A stretch of 36,858 bases of DNA from Candidatus Gastranaerophilales bacterium (GCA_944323875.1 CALUUH010000018.1:1-36858), one strand, 5' to 3'; counted from the stretch's first letter, positions 7,662 through 15,646 are shown. Numbers and translations: made by a program. The notes: generated by a model not told the origin, from the letters alone.

Positions 7662-8012
7662 ATGAATCCGTTCAAAATAAATCGAAATCTAACATTTAAT
7701 ATTTTCGCATTCAGCGGGTACGTCTGGGGTATATTGAGTTTATTGCATCTTGCATACTGTGAATTTTCATATTTAGAGTCTATGTTTTTCTTTTTACTTC
7801 CGGCGCTCTGTTTAATAATTTTTTATCCTTGTATTATATTTTTCTTTATTATAGAAATTGTTATAAACAAAAGGCTGCTATGGCAATTTTCTGCAGGGTA
7901 TAGTAATAGTTGGTTTGCAAAAGTATATTTTTTCTACGGAATATTATTAAATGTCTATTTTGGTTGGTATGTTTACCATAAAATAATAAGACTAATTTTA
8001 ATATTTATGTAA
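7662..8012 (+). CDS. Array protein B2: small membrane protein, unknown function
   Basis: 116 residues, hydrophobic throughout, beginning MNPFKINRNLTFNIFAFSGY. It keeps the NKRLLWQFSAGYSNSWFA segment, a weaker version of the F..EYK.N motif of its paralogues. It has the same start geometry as its neighbours. Its 3' end (ending ...LILIFM) is followed directly by the A2 promoter, and the same 3' sequence reappears in front of A1, marking the duplication boundary. Confidence 0.7.
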   Translation: MNPFKINRNLTFNIFAFSGYVWGILSLLHLAYCEFSYLESMFFFLLPALCLIIFYPCIIFFFIIEIVINKRLLWQFSAGYSNSWFAKVYFFYGILLNVYFGWYVYHKIIRLILIFM

Positions 8013-8027
8013 TAGAATTTATTTTCA

Positions 8028-8036
8028 TGTTAAATT
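8028..8036 (+). promoter_or_regulatory. Extended -10 of array gene A2
   Basis: TGTTAAATT ends 6 bases before the ATG at 8043. About 50 bases upstream are shared with A1. Confidence 0.5.
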
Positions 8037-8042
8037 TCAGTT

Positions 8043-8516
8043 ATGAACATATTAAAAATAAATAAATCACTAACTCTAAACATAGCTGCATTAGTTGGCT
8101 GGATAAATTTAATTGCCCATATTTTTGTCTCAATAATTGTCTATCTGAATTTTTTTCAACTAGAGAGGAGAGCACCTTCAGCTATAGCCGCGTATTTTCT
8201 TGTAGTGGGTATACACTGGCTGATTTTGTTAGGTGTACTTGGCGTGTTGTTGATACTTGTTTTGTCAGAGTTAATCTTAAGGTTATTAATTCAGCGAAAA
8301 TTTTGCTGTGGATTTAATGAAGAATACAAGGATAATTCACGCGCATTTATCTACTTTTATATTGGACTATGGGGCAACTTCTTTACCTTCCTGACGCCAT
8401 TTATTTCTGAACTGTTGTTTAGAGAAAGTTATTTTGTTGCTCGTGTAATATTTTATGGAATTTTAATCATTTCACTTCTCTCATACTGTGTTTATAAGTT
8501 AAAAAAGAGGAAGTAA
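8043..8516 (+). CDS. Array protein A2: close paralogue of A1
   Basis: 157 residues with four hydrophobic segments. The DNA is nearly identical to A1 over the first 110 bases and again over the second half, but differs strongly in between: after helix 1 it reads FFQLERRAPSAIAAYFL where A1 reads LFQIEKEDGSAISVFWI. The remaining segments (QRKFCCGFNEEYKDNSRAF and the last two helices) are almost unchanged. This mosaic suggests gene conversion of the flanks or selection for change in one loop. Function unknown. Confidence 0.75.
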   Translation: MNILKINKSLTLNIAALVGWINLIAHIFVSIIVYLNFFQLERRAPSAIAAYFLVVGIHWLILLGVLGVLLILVLSELILRLLIQRKFCCGFNEEYKDNSRAFIYFYIGLWGNFFTFLTPFISELLFRESYFVARVIFYGILIISLLSYCVYKLKKRK

Positions 8517-8537
8517 TCTTTACTCTTAAGCTTTTTG

Positions 8538-8546
8538 TGGTTTAAT
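8538..8546 (+). promoter_or_regulatory. Extended -10 of array gene B3
   Basis: TGGTTTAAT ends 6 bases before the ATG at 8553, as in B1. Confidence 0.5.
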
Positions 8547-8552
8547 GTTTTT

Positions 8553-8900
8553 ATGAATCCTTTCAAAATAAGTCAAAATTTAACATTTAATATTTATGCA
8601 TTTAATATATATGTAGTGGCGTTAACGCATATTATCAGTTATTGTTCATCTGCTTCGGCTTTTATGTTCAGGACTGAAGCTCAGAGCTTTGCCTTTTCAT
8701 ATCTTTTATTTTTTGTGCTTCTATTTTTACCAAATATGTTTTTTCTGGAAATAGTAATCCGCAAAAAATTTGTCTGGAAATTCAATGAGGAATATAGGCA
8801 TAATAAATTTGCTCTTGCATATTTTTGGGGCGGCGTTTGCTTGAACCTGATTTATTATTTTCTGATTTATAAGATTATTGTCGTCTGGAAATTTAGTTAG
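8553..8900 (+). CDS. Array protein B3: small membrane protein, unknown function
   Basis: 115 residues, hydrophobic, beginning MNPFKISQNLTFNIYAF. It keeps RKKFVWKFNEEYRHNKFALAYF before the last helix, linking it to both B1 and the A proteins. Start chosen as for B1; the frame reaches a TTG at 8535. It is the last member of the array; the next gene downstream has its own promoter and an exported product. Confidence 0.7.
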   Translation: MNPFKISQNLTFNIYAFNIYVVALTHIISYCSSASAFMFRTEAQSFAFSYLLFFVLLFLPNMFFLEIVIRKKFVWKFNEEYRHNKFALAYFWGGVCLNLIYYFLIYKIIVVWKFS

Positions 8901-8927
8901 AATAATATTTGTTCATTATTTTTAATC

Positions 8928-8956
8928 TTGACAACTAATTGAAAATATGATATGTA
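8928..8956 (+). promoter_or_regulatory. Promoter of the exported-protein pair
   Basis: TTGACA (8928-8933), 17-base spacer, TATGTA (8951-8956). A palindrome ATGATAT-GT-ATATCAT (8947-8962) covers the -10 box and could bind a regulator. Confidence 0.55.
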
Positions 8957-8991
8957 TATCATTGTTTAAAAAAGATTAAGGCTTGGTGGTG

Positions 8992-9621
8992 ATGAGAAAG
9001 AGATATTTATTATTGTTTTTGTGCTTCTTTATTGTGAATGCATTGCAGGCAAATTGCGTAGCAGACGCGATTGATAATTCAAAGATTTCCTCGACTGCAT
9101 ACAGCAGGCAATATCAAAAGCAGCCAAGACAAGTTAATTATGTAAATAATTCAAATATAAATTTAGAACAATTAATGTTCATATCAGTGCCGGCTGATTA
9201 TCCGATACCTTTTGTGATTACAGAAGAAGTATCAAGCGAAGATACCACAAGCGGGCAACAGATTGAAATTCGTGTTGACAAGGATATTTACGTAAATAAT
9301 GTTCTGGTATTTAAAAAAGGAGCCAATGGAACTCTGCTTATTAAGTCGGTCAAACCGGCAAGAAATTTAGGTAAAGGCGGTTATATAATTTTTACAAAGG
9401 GTTATGTAAAAGATACAACCGGAACATTGCGAGAAATAAGTTTTAGAAAAAAATATTCGGGTAAACGCTGCAAGTGGGCCGGTATAATAGGGCATGCTAT
9501 GATTTGGAATCCGATTGGCTGGGTTGTTGGACTAAAAGAGGGTGACCCGATTAGTATTCCGGCCGGAACAGAAGGGGTTGCTACTCTGAAAAACGGATTT
9601 CAGATTAATAAAAAGCTCTAA
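8992..9621 (+). CDS. Exported protein of unknown function
   Basis: 209 residues from the ATG at 8992 (MRKRYLLLFLCFF...). In-frame TTG/GTG codons at 8983-8989 were set aside because the ATG gives a cleaner signal peptide. The N-terminus is a typical signal peptide ending near residue 20. The mature part (about 55-205) is rich in short strands, such as IEIRVDKDIYVNNVLVFKKG and a Gly-rich region, suggesting a beta-rich envelope protein; no family was recognised. It lies 24 bases upstream of a TonB-domain protein and probably shares its transcript. Confidence 0.7.
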   Translation: MRKRYLLLFLCFFIVNALQANCVADAIDNSKISSTAYSRQYQKQPRQVNYVNNSNINLEQLMFISVPADYPIPFVITEEVSSEDTTSGQQIEIRVDKDIYVNNVLVFKKGANGTLLIKSVKPARNLGKGGYIIFTKGYVKDTTGTLREISFRKKYSGKRCKWAGIIGHAMIWNPIGWVVGLKEGDPISIPAGTEGVATLKNGFQINKKL

Positions 9622-9645
9622 AAGCTAAGATATTGGTGATATTGT

Positions 9646-10425
9646 ATGGTGAATTTTAAAAAGAAAGTAATCTTATTTATTTTTATATTTATGTGCTGTT
9701 ATCTATACACGAGGGCGGACGAGATAAGGCTTCCGCGTATAGAAGGCAAAGAGTCATATATACTGGTCGCACCCCCAATCACTAATAAAGACGTAGAGAA
9801 ACCTACCGAGGAGCAGCTGACTTATTTTGATGATTATATGAGGGATTTACAAAAGACTATTAAGTCAAACTGGCATCCGCCTATAGATAGCACAAGCAAC
9901 CGTGTAACATTGTTGTTTTCGATAGATAAAGAAGGAAATATTCATTCAATTCAACTCAAGAAATCATCAGGGTTACCAGCAACAGATATATCTGCAATAA
10001 GGGCAGTATCAGAGCTCAAAAAATTCCGTCCGCTTCCAAAAGAATATGATGTGAATGAGATAACTATTGAATTTAATTTTGATTTTAATGTTTATGGAAT
10101 GCCTGTTGATTTATGTAATTATGGTAAAATAAACAAGTATTTATACTCAGCAAATAAGAAAAATTTTATCAAAGATGGAAATTATATTTATTTTAATGCT
10201 GTTGAATTTATTCCGCATATTCCGATGGCAAAACTCATGGAATGCAAGATAGATTGCGCTCAAAAGTTAATAGGAGTTAAAAAATCAGACTTAGAATCAA
10301 CGTTTTCAGGAGTGCGCAAACTTGATAGTGCGCCAGATGTTAAGTCTGCTGACACTGCCCGATTGGTCCCAGTCCGCAAGAAAAAGTATTACAAACAAAT
10401 CTACAATTATGCCTGTAAGCCTTGA
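9646..10425 (+). CDS. Exported or anchored protein with TonB C-terminal-like domain
   Basis: 259 residues. The N-terminal hydrophobic segment (about 7-22) is a signal peptide or anchor. Residues about 45-145 fit the TonB/TolA C-terminal fold: an early helix with SNWHPP, then VTLLFSIDKEGNIHSIQLKKSSG and DISAIRAVSELKKFRPLP, ending in the closing strands. The Pro-rich periplasmic spanner of true TonB is missing, and about 115 residues of unknown nature follow the domain. It could link an envelope complex rather than energise a receptor. It appears to form an operon with the exported protein upstream. Confidence 0.75.
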   Translation: MVNFKKKVILFIFIFMCCYLYTRADEIRLPRIEGKESYILVAPPITNKDVEKPTEEQLTYFDDYMRDLQKTIKSNWHPPIDSTSNRVTLLFSIDKEGNIHSIQLKKSSGLPATDISAIRAVSELKKFRPLPKEYDVNEITIEFNFDFNVYGMPVDLCNYGKINKYLYSANKKNFIKDGNYIYFNAVEFIPHIPMAKLMECKIDCAQKLIGVKKSDLESTFSGVRKLDSAPDVKSADTARLVPVRKKKYYKQIYNYACKP

Positions 10426-10457
10426 GGGGAAATGTTTTAAATTTTTCTCTGTTCTTT

Positions 10458-10796
10458 TTAACCATACTGCTTAATAATAGCATCATTTACAAGATGAGAA
10501 ACAGAAACATTTTCTTGTTCTGCAAGTTTTATTAATTTTAAATGTGTGGATTTTTTAGTTCTTACATTTAAAATGCCGGAACAATCTTCAGAGGTAAATG
10601 CAATTGTAGAAGACGGTTTTGGGATTGGAAGACCATCCTCTTTTAAGCCTTCAAAATGAAACTCTAAAGCTTCAAGAAAATTTTTCCTTGTTTCATCCGG
10701 AGTAGAACCTGTAGCGATACAGCCATCAACATCAGGGCAGTATGCACTATAATTGTTTTCCTGTTTTTCAATAATAATAAGATAGTTATCAAACAT
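10458..10796 (-). CDS. hicB: HicB-family antitoxin
   Basis: 112 residues. The N-terminal half is the HicB fold (IIEKQENNYSAYCPDVDGCIATGSTPDETRKN), and the C-terminal part (about 75-110) is a ribbon-helix-helix-type DNA-binding segment, as in HicB proteins that repress their own operon. It follows hicA after a 4-base gap, the usual toxin-first order of hicAB. It should neutralise HicA and bind the operator over the hicA promoter; both roles come from family knowledge. Confidence 0.9.
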   Translation of the reverse strand: MFDNYLIIIEKQENNYSAYCPDVDGCIATGSTPDETRKNFLEALEFHFEGLKEDGLPIPKPSSTIAFTSEDCSGILNVRTKKSTHLKLIKLAEQENVSVSHLVNDAIIKQYG

Positions 10797-10800
10797 AATA

Positions 10801-10992
10801 TCAAACCTCCTTCAGTTTGGCTTGTTTAAAGATACTGTTTAGAGTTCCCTTGTCAATATCATCTGACAGCTTGCCAGCAATAGTAACACGTCCAGTTTTA
10901 GCCGGATGCTTGTATTGTCTGTGACTTCCTCGTTGTGCAACTTGAAACCAGCCGTCTTGTTCTATTAACTTTATAATTTCTTTAACTTTCAT
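10801..10992 (-). CDS. hicA: HicA-family mRNA interferase toxin
   Basis: 63 residues, full length for HicA. It has the dsRBD-like order: KVKEIIKLIEQDGW, then GSHRQYKHP with the catalytic His24, a strand VTIAGK, and a final helix GTLNSIFKQAKL. The family cleaves mRNA and tmRNA during translation. All key residues are present. The start codon sits 6 bases after a perfect -10 box, so the transcript probably starts at the ATG without a Shine-Dalgarno site, which could keep toxin synthesis low. Confidence 0.92.
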   Translation of the reverse strand: MKVKEIIKLIEQDGWFQVAQRGSHRQYKHPAKTGRVTIAGKLSDDIDKGTLNSIFKQAKLKEV

Positions 10993-10993
10993 A

Positions 10994-11015
10994 TTGTAAT
11001 TATATCACATTACAA
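10994..11015 (-). promoter_or_regulatory. Likely HicB operator over the hicA -10 box
   Basis: The inverted repeat TTGTAAT-N8-ATTACAA covers the -10 box. A further ATTACAA half-site lies at 11036-11042, upstream of the -35 box. The position fits autoregulation by HicB; binding is inferred. Confidence 0.55.
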
Positions 11016-11027
11016 GTATTTTGTCAA
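10999..11027 (-). promoter_or_regulatory. Consensus promoter of hicAB
   Basis: On the minus strand TTGACA (11027-11022), exactly 17 bases, then TATAAT (11004-10999), preceded by TGA as an extended -10. All twelve hexamer positions match the sigma-70 consensus. The predicted start is the hicA ATG itself. Confidence 0.8.
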
Positions 11028-11138
11028 GACATACCATTACAAAAGTTAAAGGTATAAAATAATTGCTTAAAATTTATATTAATCAAAACAGTTATTTAAA
11101 AGCGTTATTCGTTGCATTTATTCTTCTTGCCAAAAATT

Positions 11139-11167
11139 AAAAAGACGCTTTATAAAAGCGTCTTTTT
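11139..11167 (-). terminator. Terminator of tRNA-Glu
   Basis: AAAAAGACGCTT pairs with AAGCGTCTTTTT around TATAA. It lies directly after the tRNA 3' end and has a T-run on the minus strand. Confidence 0.8.
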
Positions 11168-11169
11168 AA

Positions 11170-11245
11170 TGGTACTCCCAGGGGAATTCGAATCCCCGTC
11201 TACACCGTGAAAGGGTGTTGTCCTAGGCCTCTAGACGATGGGAGC
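11170..11245 (-). tRNA. tRNA-Glu (anticodon TTC)
   Basis: A full cloverleaf: acceptor GCTCCCA/TGGGAGT, anticodon loop CTTTCAC with TTC, T-loop TTCGAAT. The discriminator is A and the CCA end is encoded (11172-11170), unlike the tRNA-Arg and tRNA-Asn genes in this window. Confidence 0.95.
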
Positions 11246-11269
11246 ATGTATATTTCTTTCACAAGTCTT

Positions 11270-11298
11270 ATCTTATTATAACCAAAATTAAATGTCAA
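11270..11298 (-). promoter_or_regulatory. Promoter of tRNA-Glu
   Basis: TTGACA (11298-11293), 17 bases, TAAGAT (11275-11270) on the minus strand, about 25 bases before the mature tRNA. An overlapping TATAAT at 11280-11275 has a spacing of only 12. Confidence 0.5.
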
Positions 11299-11339
11299 CC
11301 ATTTTGTTTTATTTTTTGTAAAAGAAATACAATAATGCT

Positions 11340-12080
11340 TTAGTACCTTATTTTTCTCGGATAATCATCAGGAATTTTCCAGCCGTTTTTGGCAATTATT
11401 GCAGTACAGTAGCCCCCGCTTGCACTTGATATACTACAACCTCTGTCCTGATCATTATATAAACTTTTAACCTCACCATCCCAACGATGCAGTGTCGGCT
11501 CTAATCCTTTTCCCATTAAGTACTTCCATGTCCAATCAGTATTTGATGACATTGAGATATTAACAGGATAAAATTCAAATGCAAAAGAACAAATGCCCAG
11601 ACGCTCTTTTTTTTCTGCAAAGGTAATGCAATTTTCAGCTTTATACGGGAAAAACTCCCAATCGCGTATTTGATGATATACATATGCAAAAGCACTGCCA
11701 TCCGGGAAAAAATATAAAAATCTCTTATTCCCTTCAAAATCAATTACTTCCTTTTTAGAAATGCCCTTCAGATATGGAGCAATGTATTTTTGGAAGGCAG
11801 CATCTGTTGCATCTGATTGATTTATTAAATTATCTTCATCATCATATTCGTCTGTCACCCAGTAATCCCATGTTTCCGGCGCTCCGTTGTCAACTTTTGA
11901 CATTTGTATTGCCTGATTCATCATTGAATAGAATTTCGCAAGCCTTGCTTCGGTCATTTTTTCTGTGTATTGCTGTAATATTCCAGGAATTGTTAATGCA
12001 GCGACTACTCCTATAATTGCAATGGTAATAAGAACCTCTGCAAGTGTAAACGCAAATTTTAAATTTTTAATATATTTCAT
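11340..12080 (-). CDS. Type IV prepilin-like protein
   Basis: 246 residues. A short basic leader (MKYIKNLKFA) is followed by the methylation/cleavage segment FTLAEVLITIAIIGVV with Glu at +5, the class III signal processed by a PilD-type peptidase. The residue before the cut is Ala rather than the classical Gly. The hydrophobic helix is followed by a roughly 200-residue globular part with several Cys (including CSISSASGGYC near the end). Start at the ATG 12080 with GGAGG 8 bases before it; a TTG at 12095 overlaps that site. No pilus assembly genes are nearby, so pilus or pseudopilus membership cannot be decided. Confidence 0.85.
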   Translation of the reverse strand: MKYIKNLKFAFTLAEVLITIAIIGVVAALTIPGILQQYTEKMTEARLAKFYSMMNQAIQMSKVDNGAPETWDYWVTDEYDDEDNLINQSDATDAAFQKYIAPYLKGISKKEVIDFEGNKRFLYFFPDGSAFAYVYHQIRDWEFFPYKAENCITFAEKKERLGICSFAFEFYPVNISMSSNTDWTWKYLMGKGLEPTLHRWDGEVKSLYNDQDRGCSISSASGGYCTAIIAKNGWKIPDDYPRKIRY

Positions 12081-12162
12081 AAATTTTACCTCCAATAATT
12101 ATTATACCTAAAAATGGATTTAAAATCCATTCATGTAACAAAATATATTAGATTATTAATAA

Positions 12163-12375
12163 ATGAATGAAAAAATTATCGACACCTTCAAAAAAAATCT
12201 GGTTACCTTGCGAAAGCGCTATGGCTGCACCAGCAAGCAGCTCTCAGAACTTATCGGCTGTGATTCCTCCTATATCAGCAAAGTAGAAAACGGCCGCATT
12301 GTCCCGTCTTTAGACAAACTCATAGCCATAGCAAATTTTTTTGAGATGAATTTTACGGATTTGTTTAAAGATTAA
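12163..12375 (+). CDS. Small XRE-family helix-turn-helix regulator
   Basis: 70 residues, a single Cro/C1-type domain: TSKQLSELIGCDSSYISKVE (about 23-42) forms the helix-turn-helix, followed by IVPSLDKLIAIANFFEMNF. It resembles the XRE protein at 3109-3333 in length and layout but is not a recent duplicate. It diverges from the prepilin gene and precedes clpC by 78 bases; either could be its target. No Shine-Dalgarno site is seen; a TAGATT box ends 8 bases before the ATG. Confidence 0.85.
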   Translation: MNEKIIDTFKKNLVTLRKRYGCTSKQLSELIGCDSSYISKVENGRIVPSLDKLIAIANFFEMNFTDLFKD

Positions 12376-12388
12376 TTCGCCTAAACCA

Positions 12389-12416
12389 TTGAAAGTTTTT
12401 GTTTTTTGTGTATAAT
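12389..12416 (+). promoter_or_regulatory. Promoter of clpC
   Basis: TTGAAA (12389-12394), 16-base spacer, TATAAT (12411-12416). The transcript would have about 30 untranslated bases with a TAGGAG ribosome site before the ATG at 12454. No CtsR- or CIRCE-like repeat was seen. Confidence 0.55.
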
Positions 12417-12453
12417 ATTTATATAATAAGAAGTAGAGTATAGGAGTCATTTA

Positions 12454-14979
12454 ATGTTTGAACGTTTTACGGAAAAAGCTATAAAAGTAATAATGCTCGC
12501 TCAGGAAGAAGCCCGCAGATTGGGACATAACTTTGTCGGCACAGAGCAGGTGCTTCTCGGTCTTATCGGAGAAGGTACAGGGGTTGCAGCCAAAACGCTT
12601 AAATCTATGGGCGTAACTCTTAAAGATGCGCGTGCGGAAGTTGAAAAAATTATCGGCCGCGGCTCCGGTTTTGTTGCGGTAGAAATACCTTTTACACCGC
12701 GCGCAAAAAGAGTATTGGAACTTTCCTGGGATGAAGCAAGACAGTTAGGTCATAATTATATAGGGACAGAGCACTTACTTCTAGGGCTTATAAGAGAAGG
12801 TGAAGGCGTTGCTGCACGTGTTCTTGAAAATCTTGGTGTTGATTTGAACAAAATCAGAAGCAATGTTGTGAAAATGCTCGGTGAATCAAAACCGCAGTCT
12901 GTTTCGTCCGGTTCTTCAAGTTCTTCATCAAGCTCCTCCGGCGGAAAAACTAAGACTCCGAGTCTTGATGAATTCGGCCGTGATTTAACGCTTGCGGCGC
13001 AAGAACTCCGTTTAGACCCTGTTGTTGGCCGTGAAAAAGAAATTGAGCGTGTTATACAAATTCTTGCAAGACGTACCAAAAATAACCCTGTTTTAATCGG
13101 GGAGCCTGGTGTTGGTAAAACTGCTGTTGCAGAAGGTCTTGCTATCAGAATTGTTAATGCGGAAGTTCCTGATATTCTGGACGGTAAAAAAGTTATTCAG
13201 CTTGATATGGGGCTGCTTGTTGCAGGAACAAAATACCGCGGTGAGTTTGAAGAACGTCTTAAAAAAATCATGGACGAAATTCGTCAGGCCGGAAATATTA
13301 TTCTTGTAATCGATGAAATGCACACTCTTATCGGTGCTGGTGCGGCAGAAGGTGCAATTGACGCAGCTAATATATTAAAACCGGCACTTTCAAGAGGTGA
13401 AATTCAGGTTATCGGTGCCACAACTCTTGATGAATATAGAAAATATGTTGAAAAGGATTCTGCTTTGGAACGCCGTTTCCAATCTGTAATTATTGAAGAG
13501 CCGTCTGTCGATGAATCTATTGAGATTATCAAAGGGCTGCGTTCTAAATATGAAGAACATCACGGATTAAATATCTCTGATGAGGCGATTGTCGCTGCAG
13601 TTCAACTCTCAAGCAAATATATTACAGACAGATTTTTGCCGGATAAAGCAATAGATGTTATTGATGAAGCATCTTCAAAAGTCCGATTGAAAGTTTCAAC
13701 TCTTTCTCCGGAAGGTAAAGAGCTTGAAAAAGAATTGCGCGCTTTAATAAAAGAAAAAGAGGATGCAATACGCAATCAGGAATTTGAAAAAGCATCTCAA
13801 TTACGTGATGAAGAAGCTGAGATGAAAGACAGAATCCGAGAAATGTCTATTCGCTATAAAGAAGAACACGAAGCAAATAAACCGACAGTTACGGCTGAAA
13901 ATGTTGCGGAAGTTATAGCGACAATGACAGGTGTACCTGTTACCAAGTTAACTGAGGGCGAAAGTGAAAGGCTTCTCAACCTTGAAAAAACTTTGCATGA
14001 ACGTGTAATCGGTCAAAACGACGCTGTCGTAGCTATTTCAAAAGCAATCAGACGTGCGCGTGTTGGTTTGAAGTCACCCAACAGACCAATCGGAAGCTTT
14101 ATCTTCTGCGGTCCGACCGGTGTAGGTAAAACTGAATTAGCTAAAGCGCTTGCAGAAGCTGTATTCGGGTCAGAAGATAATATGATAAGAGTTGATATGT
14201 CAGAATTCATGGAAAAACATTCAACCGCAAAACTTATCGGATCTCCTCCGGGATACGTCGGTTATGATGATGGCGGCCACTTAACAGAACTCGTCCGCAA
14301 AAAACCTTATTCAGTAATTCTTTTTGATGAAATTGAAAAGGCTCATCCGGATGTGTTCAATATAATGCTGCAAATCCTTGATGATGGTCGTTTGACCGAC
14401 TCTAAAGGACGCCATATTAACTTTAAAAACACAATCATCATTATGACATCTAACGTTGGGGCAAGCATGATTACAACAACATCACGTCTTGGCTTCTCAA
14501 CATCAAGTGATGAAAGCAAGGATAAATACGAAAAACTTAAGGAAACCGTTACAGAAGAAATGAAAAAAGCATTCAGACCGGAATTCCTGAACCGTATTGA
14601 TGAAACAATCGTATTCTCTCATTTGAACAAAGAAGAAATCAGACAAATTGTTGACTTGATGTTAAAAGATTTGTTCAAACGTCTTGCAGAACGTGAATTG
14701 TCAATAGAGGTAACAGATGAGGTTAAAGATCATCTGGCTGAGGCAGGATATTCAGAGGCCTATGGTGCAAGACCGCTGAGAAGATTAATTCAACGCAAGA
14801 TAGAAGATATGCTTGCAGAAGAAATTCTTTCCGGTAAGTACACGGCAGGCGATACTATCCGATTGACACTTGTTGACGGCAAGATTACCTGTGAAAAGGC
14901 AACAACCAAGACAAGAAGGTCAAAGGCAAAATCTGAGGAAGATACGCCGCAGACCGAAGAACAAGAGGTTACACAATAG
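12454..14979 (+). CDS. clpC: ATP-dependent Clp protease ATP-binding subunit ClpC
   Basis: 841 residues, full length for ClpC. Order: two Clp N-terminal repeats (1-145), a Ser-rich linker (149-163), AAA+ domain 1 with Walker A GEPGVGKT (216-223), a coiled-coil middle domain with a UVR motif (about 430-460), AAA+ domain 2 with Walker A GPTGVGKT (about 553-560) and a C-terminal D2-small domain. The UVR motif and the short middle domain separate it from ClpB and ClpA. It unfolds substrates and feeds them to ClpP in the cytosol. No mcsA, mcsB or clpP lies beside it. Confidence 0.96.
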   Translation: MFERFTEKAIKVIMLAQEEARRLGHNFVGTEQVLLGLIGEGTGVAAKTLKSMGVTLKDARAEVEKIIGRGSGFVAVEIPFTPRAKRVLELSWDEARQLGHNYIGTEHLLLGLIREGEGVAARVLENLGVDLNKIRSNVVKMLGESKPQSVSSGSSSSSSSSSGGKTKTPSLDEFGRDLTLAAQELRLDPVVGREKEIERVIQILARRTKNNPVLIGEPGVGKTAVAEGLAIRIVNAEVPDILDGKKVIQLDMGLLVAGTKYRGEFEERLKKIMDEIRQAGNIILVIDEMHTLIGAGAAEGAIDAANILKPALSRGEIQVIGATTLDEYRKYVEKDSALERRFQSVIIEEPSVDESIEIIKGLRSKYEEHHGLNISDEAIVAAVQLSSKYITDRFLPDKAIDVIDEASSKVRLKVSTLSPEGKELEKELRALIKEKEDAIRNQEFEKASQLRDEEAEMKDRIREMSIRYKEEHEANKPTVTAENVAEVIATMTGVPVTKLTEGESERLLNLEKTLHERVIGQNDAVVAISKAIRRARVGLKSPNRPIGSFIFCGPTGVGKTELAKALAEAVFGSEDNMIRVDMSEFMEKHSTAKLIGSPPGYVGYDDGGHLTELVRKKPYSVILFDEIEKAHPDVFNIMLQILDDGRLTDSKGRHINFKNTIIIMTSNVGASMITTTSRLGFSTSSDESKDKYEKLKETVTEEMKKAFRPEFLNRIDETIVFSHLNKEEIRQIVDLMLKDLFKRLAERELSIEVTDEVKDHLAEAGYSEAYGARPLRRLIQRKIEDMLAEEILSGKYTAGDTIRLTLVDGKITCEKATTKTRRSKAKSEEDTPQTEEQEVTQ

Positions 14980-14982
14980 ATT

Positions 14983-15012
14983 AAAGGGCCGGTTTTATAA
15001 AACCGGCCCTTT
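14983..15012 (+). terminator. Bidirectional terminator after clpC
   Basis: A perfect 30-base palindrome, AAAGGGCCGG...CCGGCCCTTT, sits between the convergent clpC gene and the next small gene. GC-rich stem with A/T tails on both sides. Confidence 0.8.
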
Positions 15013-15025
15013 TAAATACATTATT

Positions 15026-15295
15026 TTACGCTTGTAAATCAATCATATTATCTGTTGTCAGAGCTTTGTTCCATGCTTCATCAAAAGTTTTCTTATCTAT
15101 TTTTCTAACGTGATAAACAATATTGTCATCAGTGTAAACTCTTACGACATTTTTTCTAAATTGAGTTGTTCTGATGATTTTTTCAGGGTTAATGGTGTAA
15201 TCTTTGTTTCGGTTTTTCTTAGCAAAATTCCAGCGTGAAATATCGCCATGAACGTGAAGTGCGCCTGTAAAATTAGGTTGGATGCCATTAATCAT
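15026..15295 (-). CDS. Small lineage-specific protein with N-terminal NFTG motif
   Basis: 89 residues from the ATG at 15295, chosen because AAGGAG stands 6 bases upstream; the frame extends further. It opens MINGIQPNFTGALHVHGD, then basic KKNRNKDY and a strand-rich region (KNVVRVYTDDNIVYHVRKID). No family was recognised and there is no signal peptide or membrane segment. A similar F-x-G motif near the N-terminus recurs in other unnamed proteins of this window. Confidence 0.65.
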   Translation of the reverse strand: MINGIQPNFTGALHVHGDISRWNFAKKNRNKDYTINPEKIIRTTQFRKNVVRVYTDDNIVYHVRKIDKKTFDEAWNKALTTDNMIDLQA

Positions 15296-15530
15296 GATTT
15301 TCTCCTTAGCTTTTTGAGATACACTTAGTTTATAGTTATACAATACAACAAAATAAGAAAAAATTGCAAGGGCATATAGCGTTTTTAATCAAGTATCCCC
15401 TGATAATTCTGTTGACGATTATACGAAACAATAGTGATAAAGACCATGGAATTTTGTACGCAAAAACGTTTGTAATAAATATATCTATTATACAATAAAA
15501 AATAGTCAGATATCGTTAGATATAGATATA

Positions 15531-15549
15531 GGTCGTGCTTCAGCCCGAC
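15531..15549. repeat. REP-like palindrome, copy 1
   Basis: GGTCGTGCTTCAGCCCGAC is an imperfect palindrome and an inverted-orientation partner of the copy at 15606. The 350 bases around the two copies (15296-15646) contain no ORF that I can support and are otherwise AT-rich. Confidence 0.6.
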
Positions 15550-15605
15550 AAATAAAATTAACATTACAAATGTAAAACATTTATGGTTTAATTATCTAAA
15601 TTATT

Positions 15606-15623
15606 GTCGGGCTAAAGCCCGAC
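15606..15623. repeat. REP-like palindrome, copy 2
   Basis: GTCGGGCTAAAGCCCGAC is a perfect 8-bp-arm palindrome, 24 bases past the stop of the large prepilin gene. It may also serve that gene as a transcript end. Such units are scattered intergenic repeats in many bacteria. Confidence 0.65.
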
Positions 15624-15646
15624 CTTGCTTTGTAAGTTCAAAGTTC

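Noticed and set aside
10994..11015. hicA operator read as a terminator
   Set aside because: It covers the -10 box of a consensus promoter and has no T-run.
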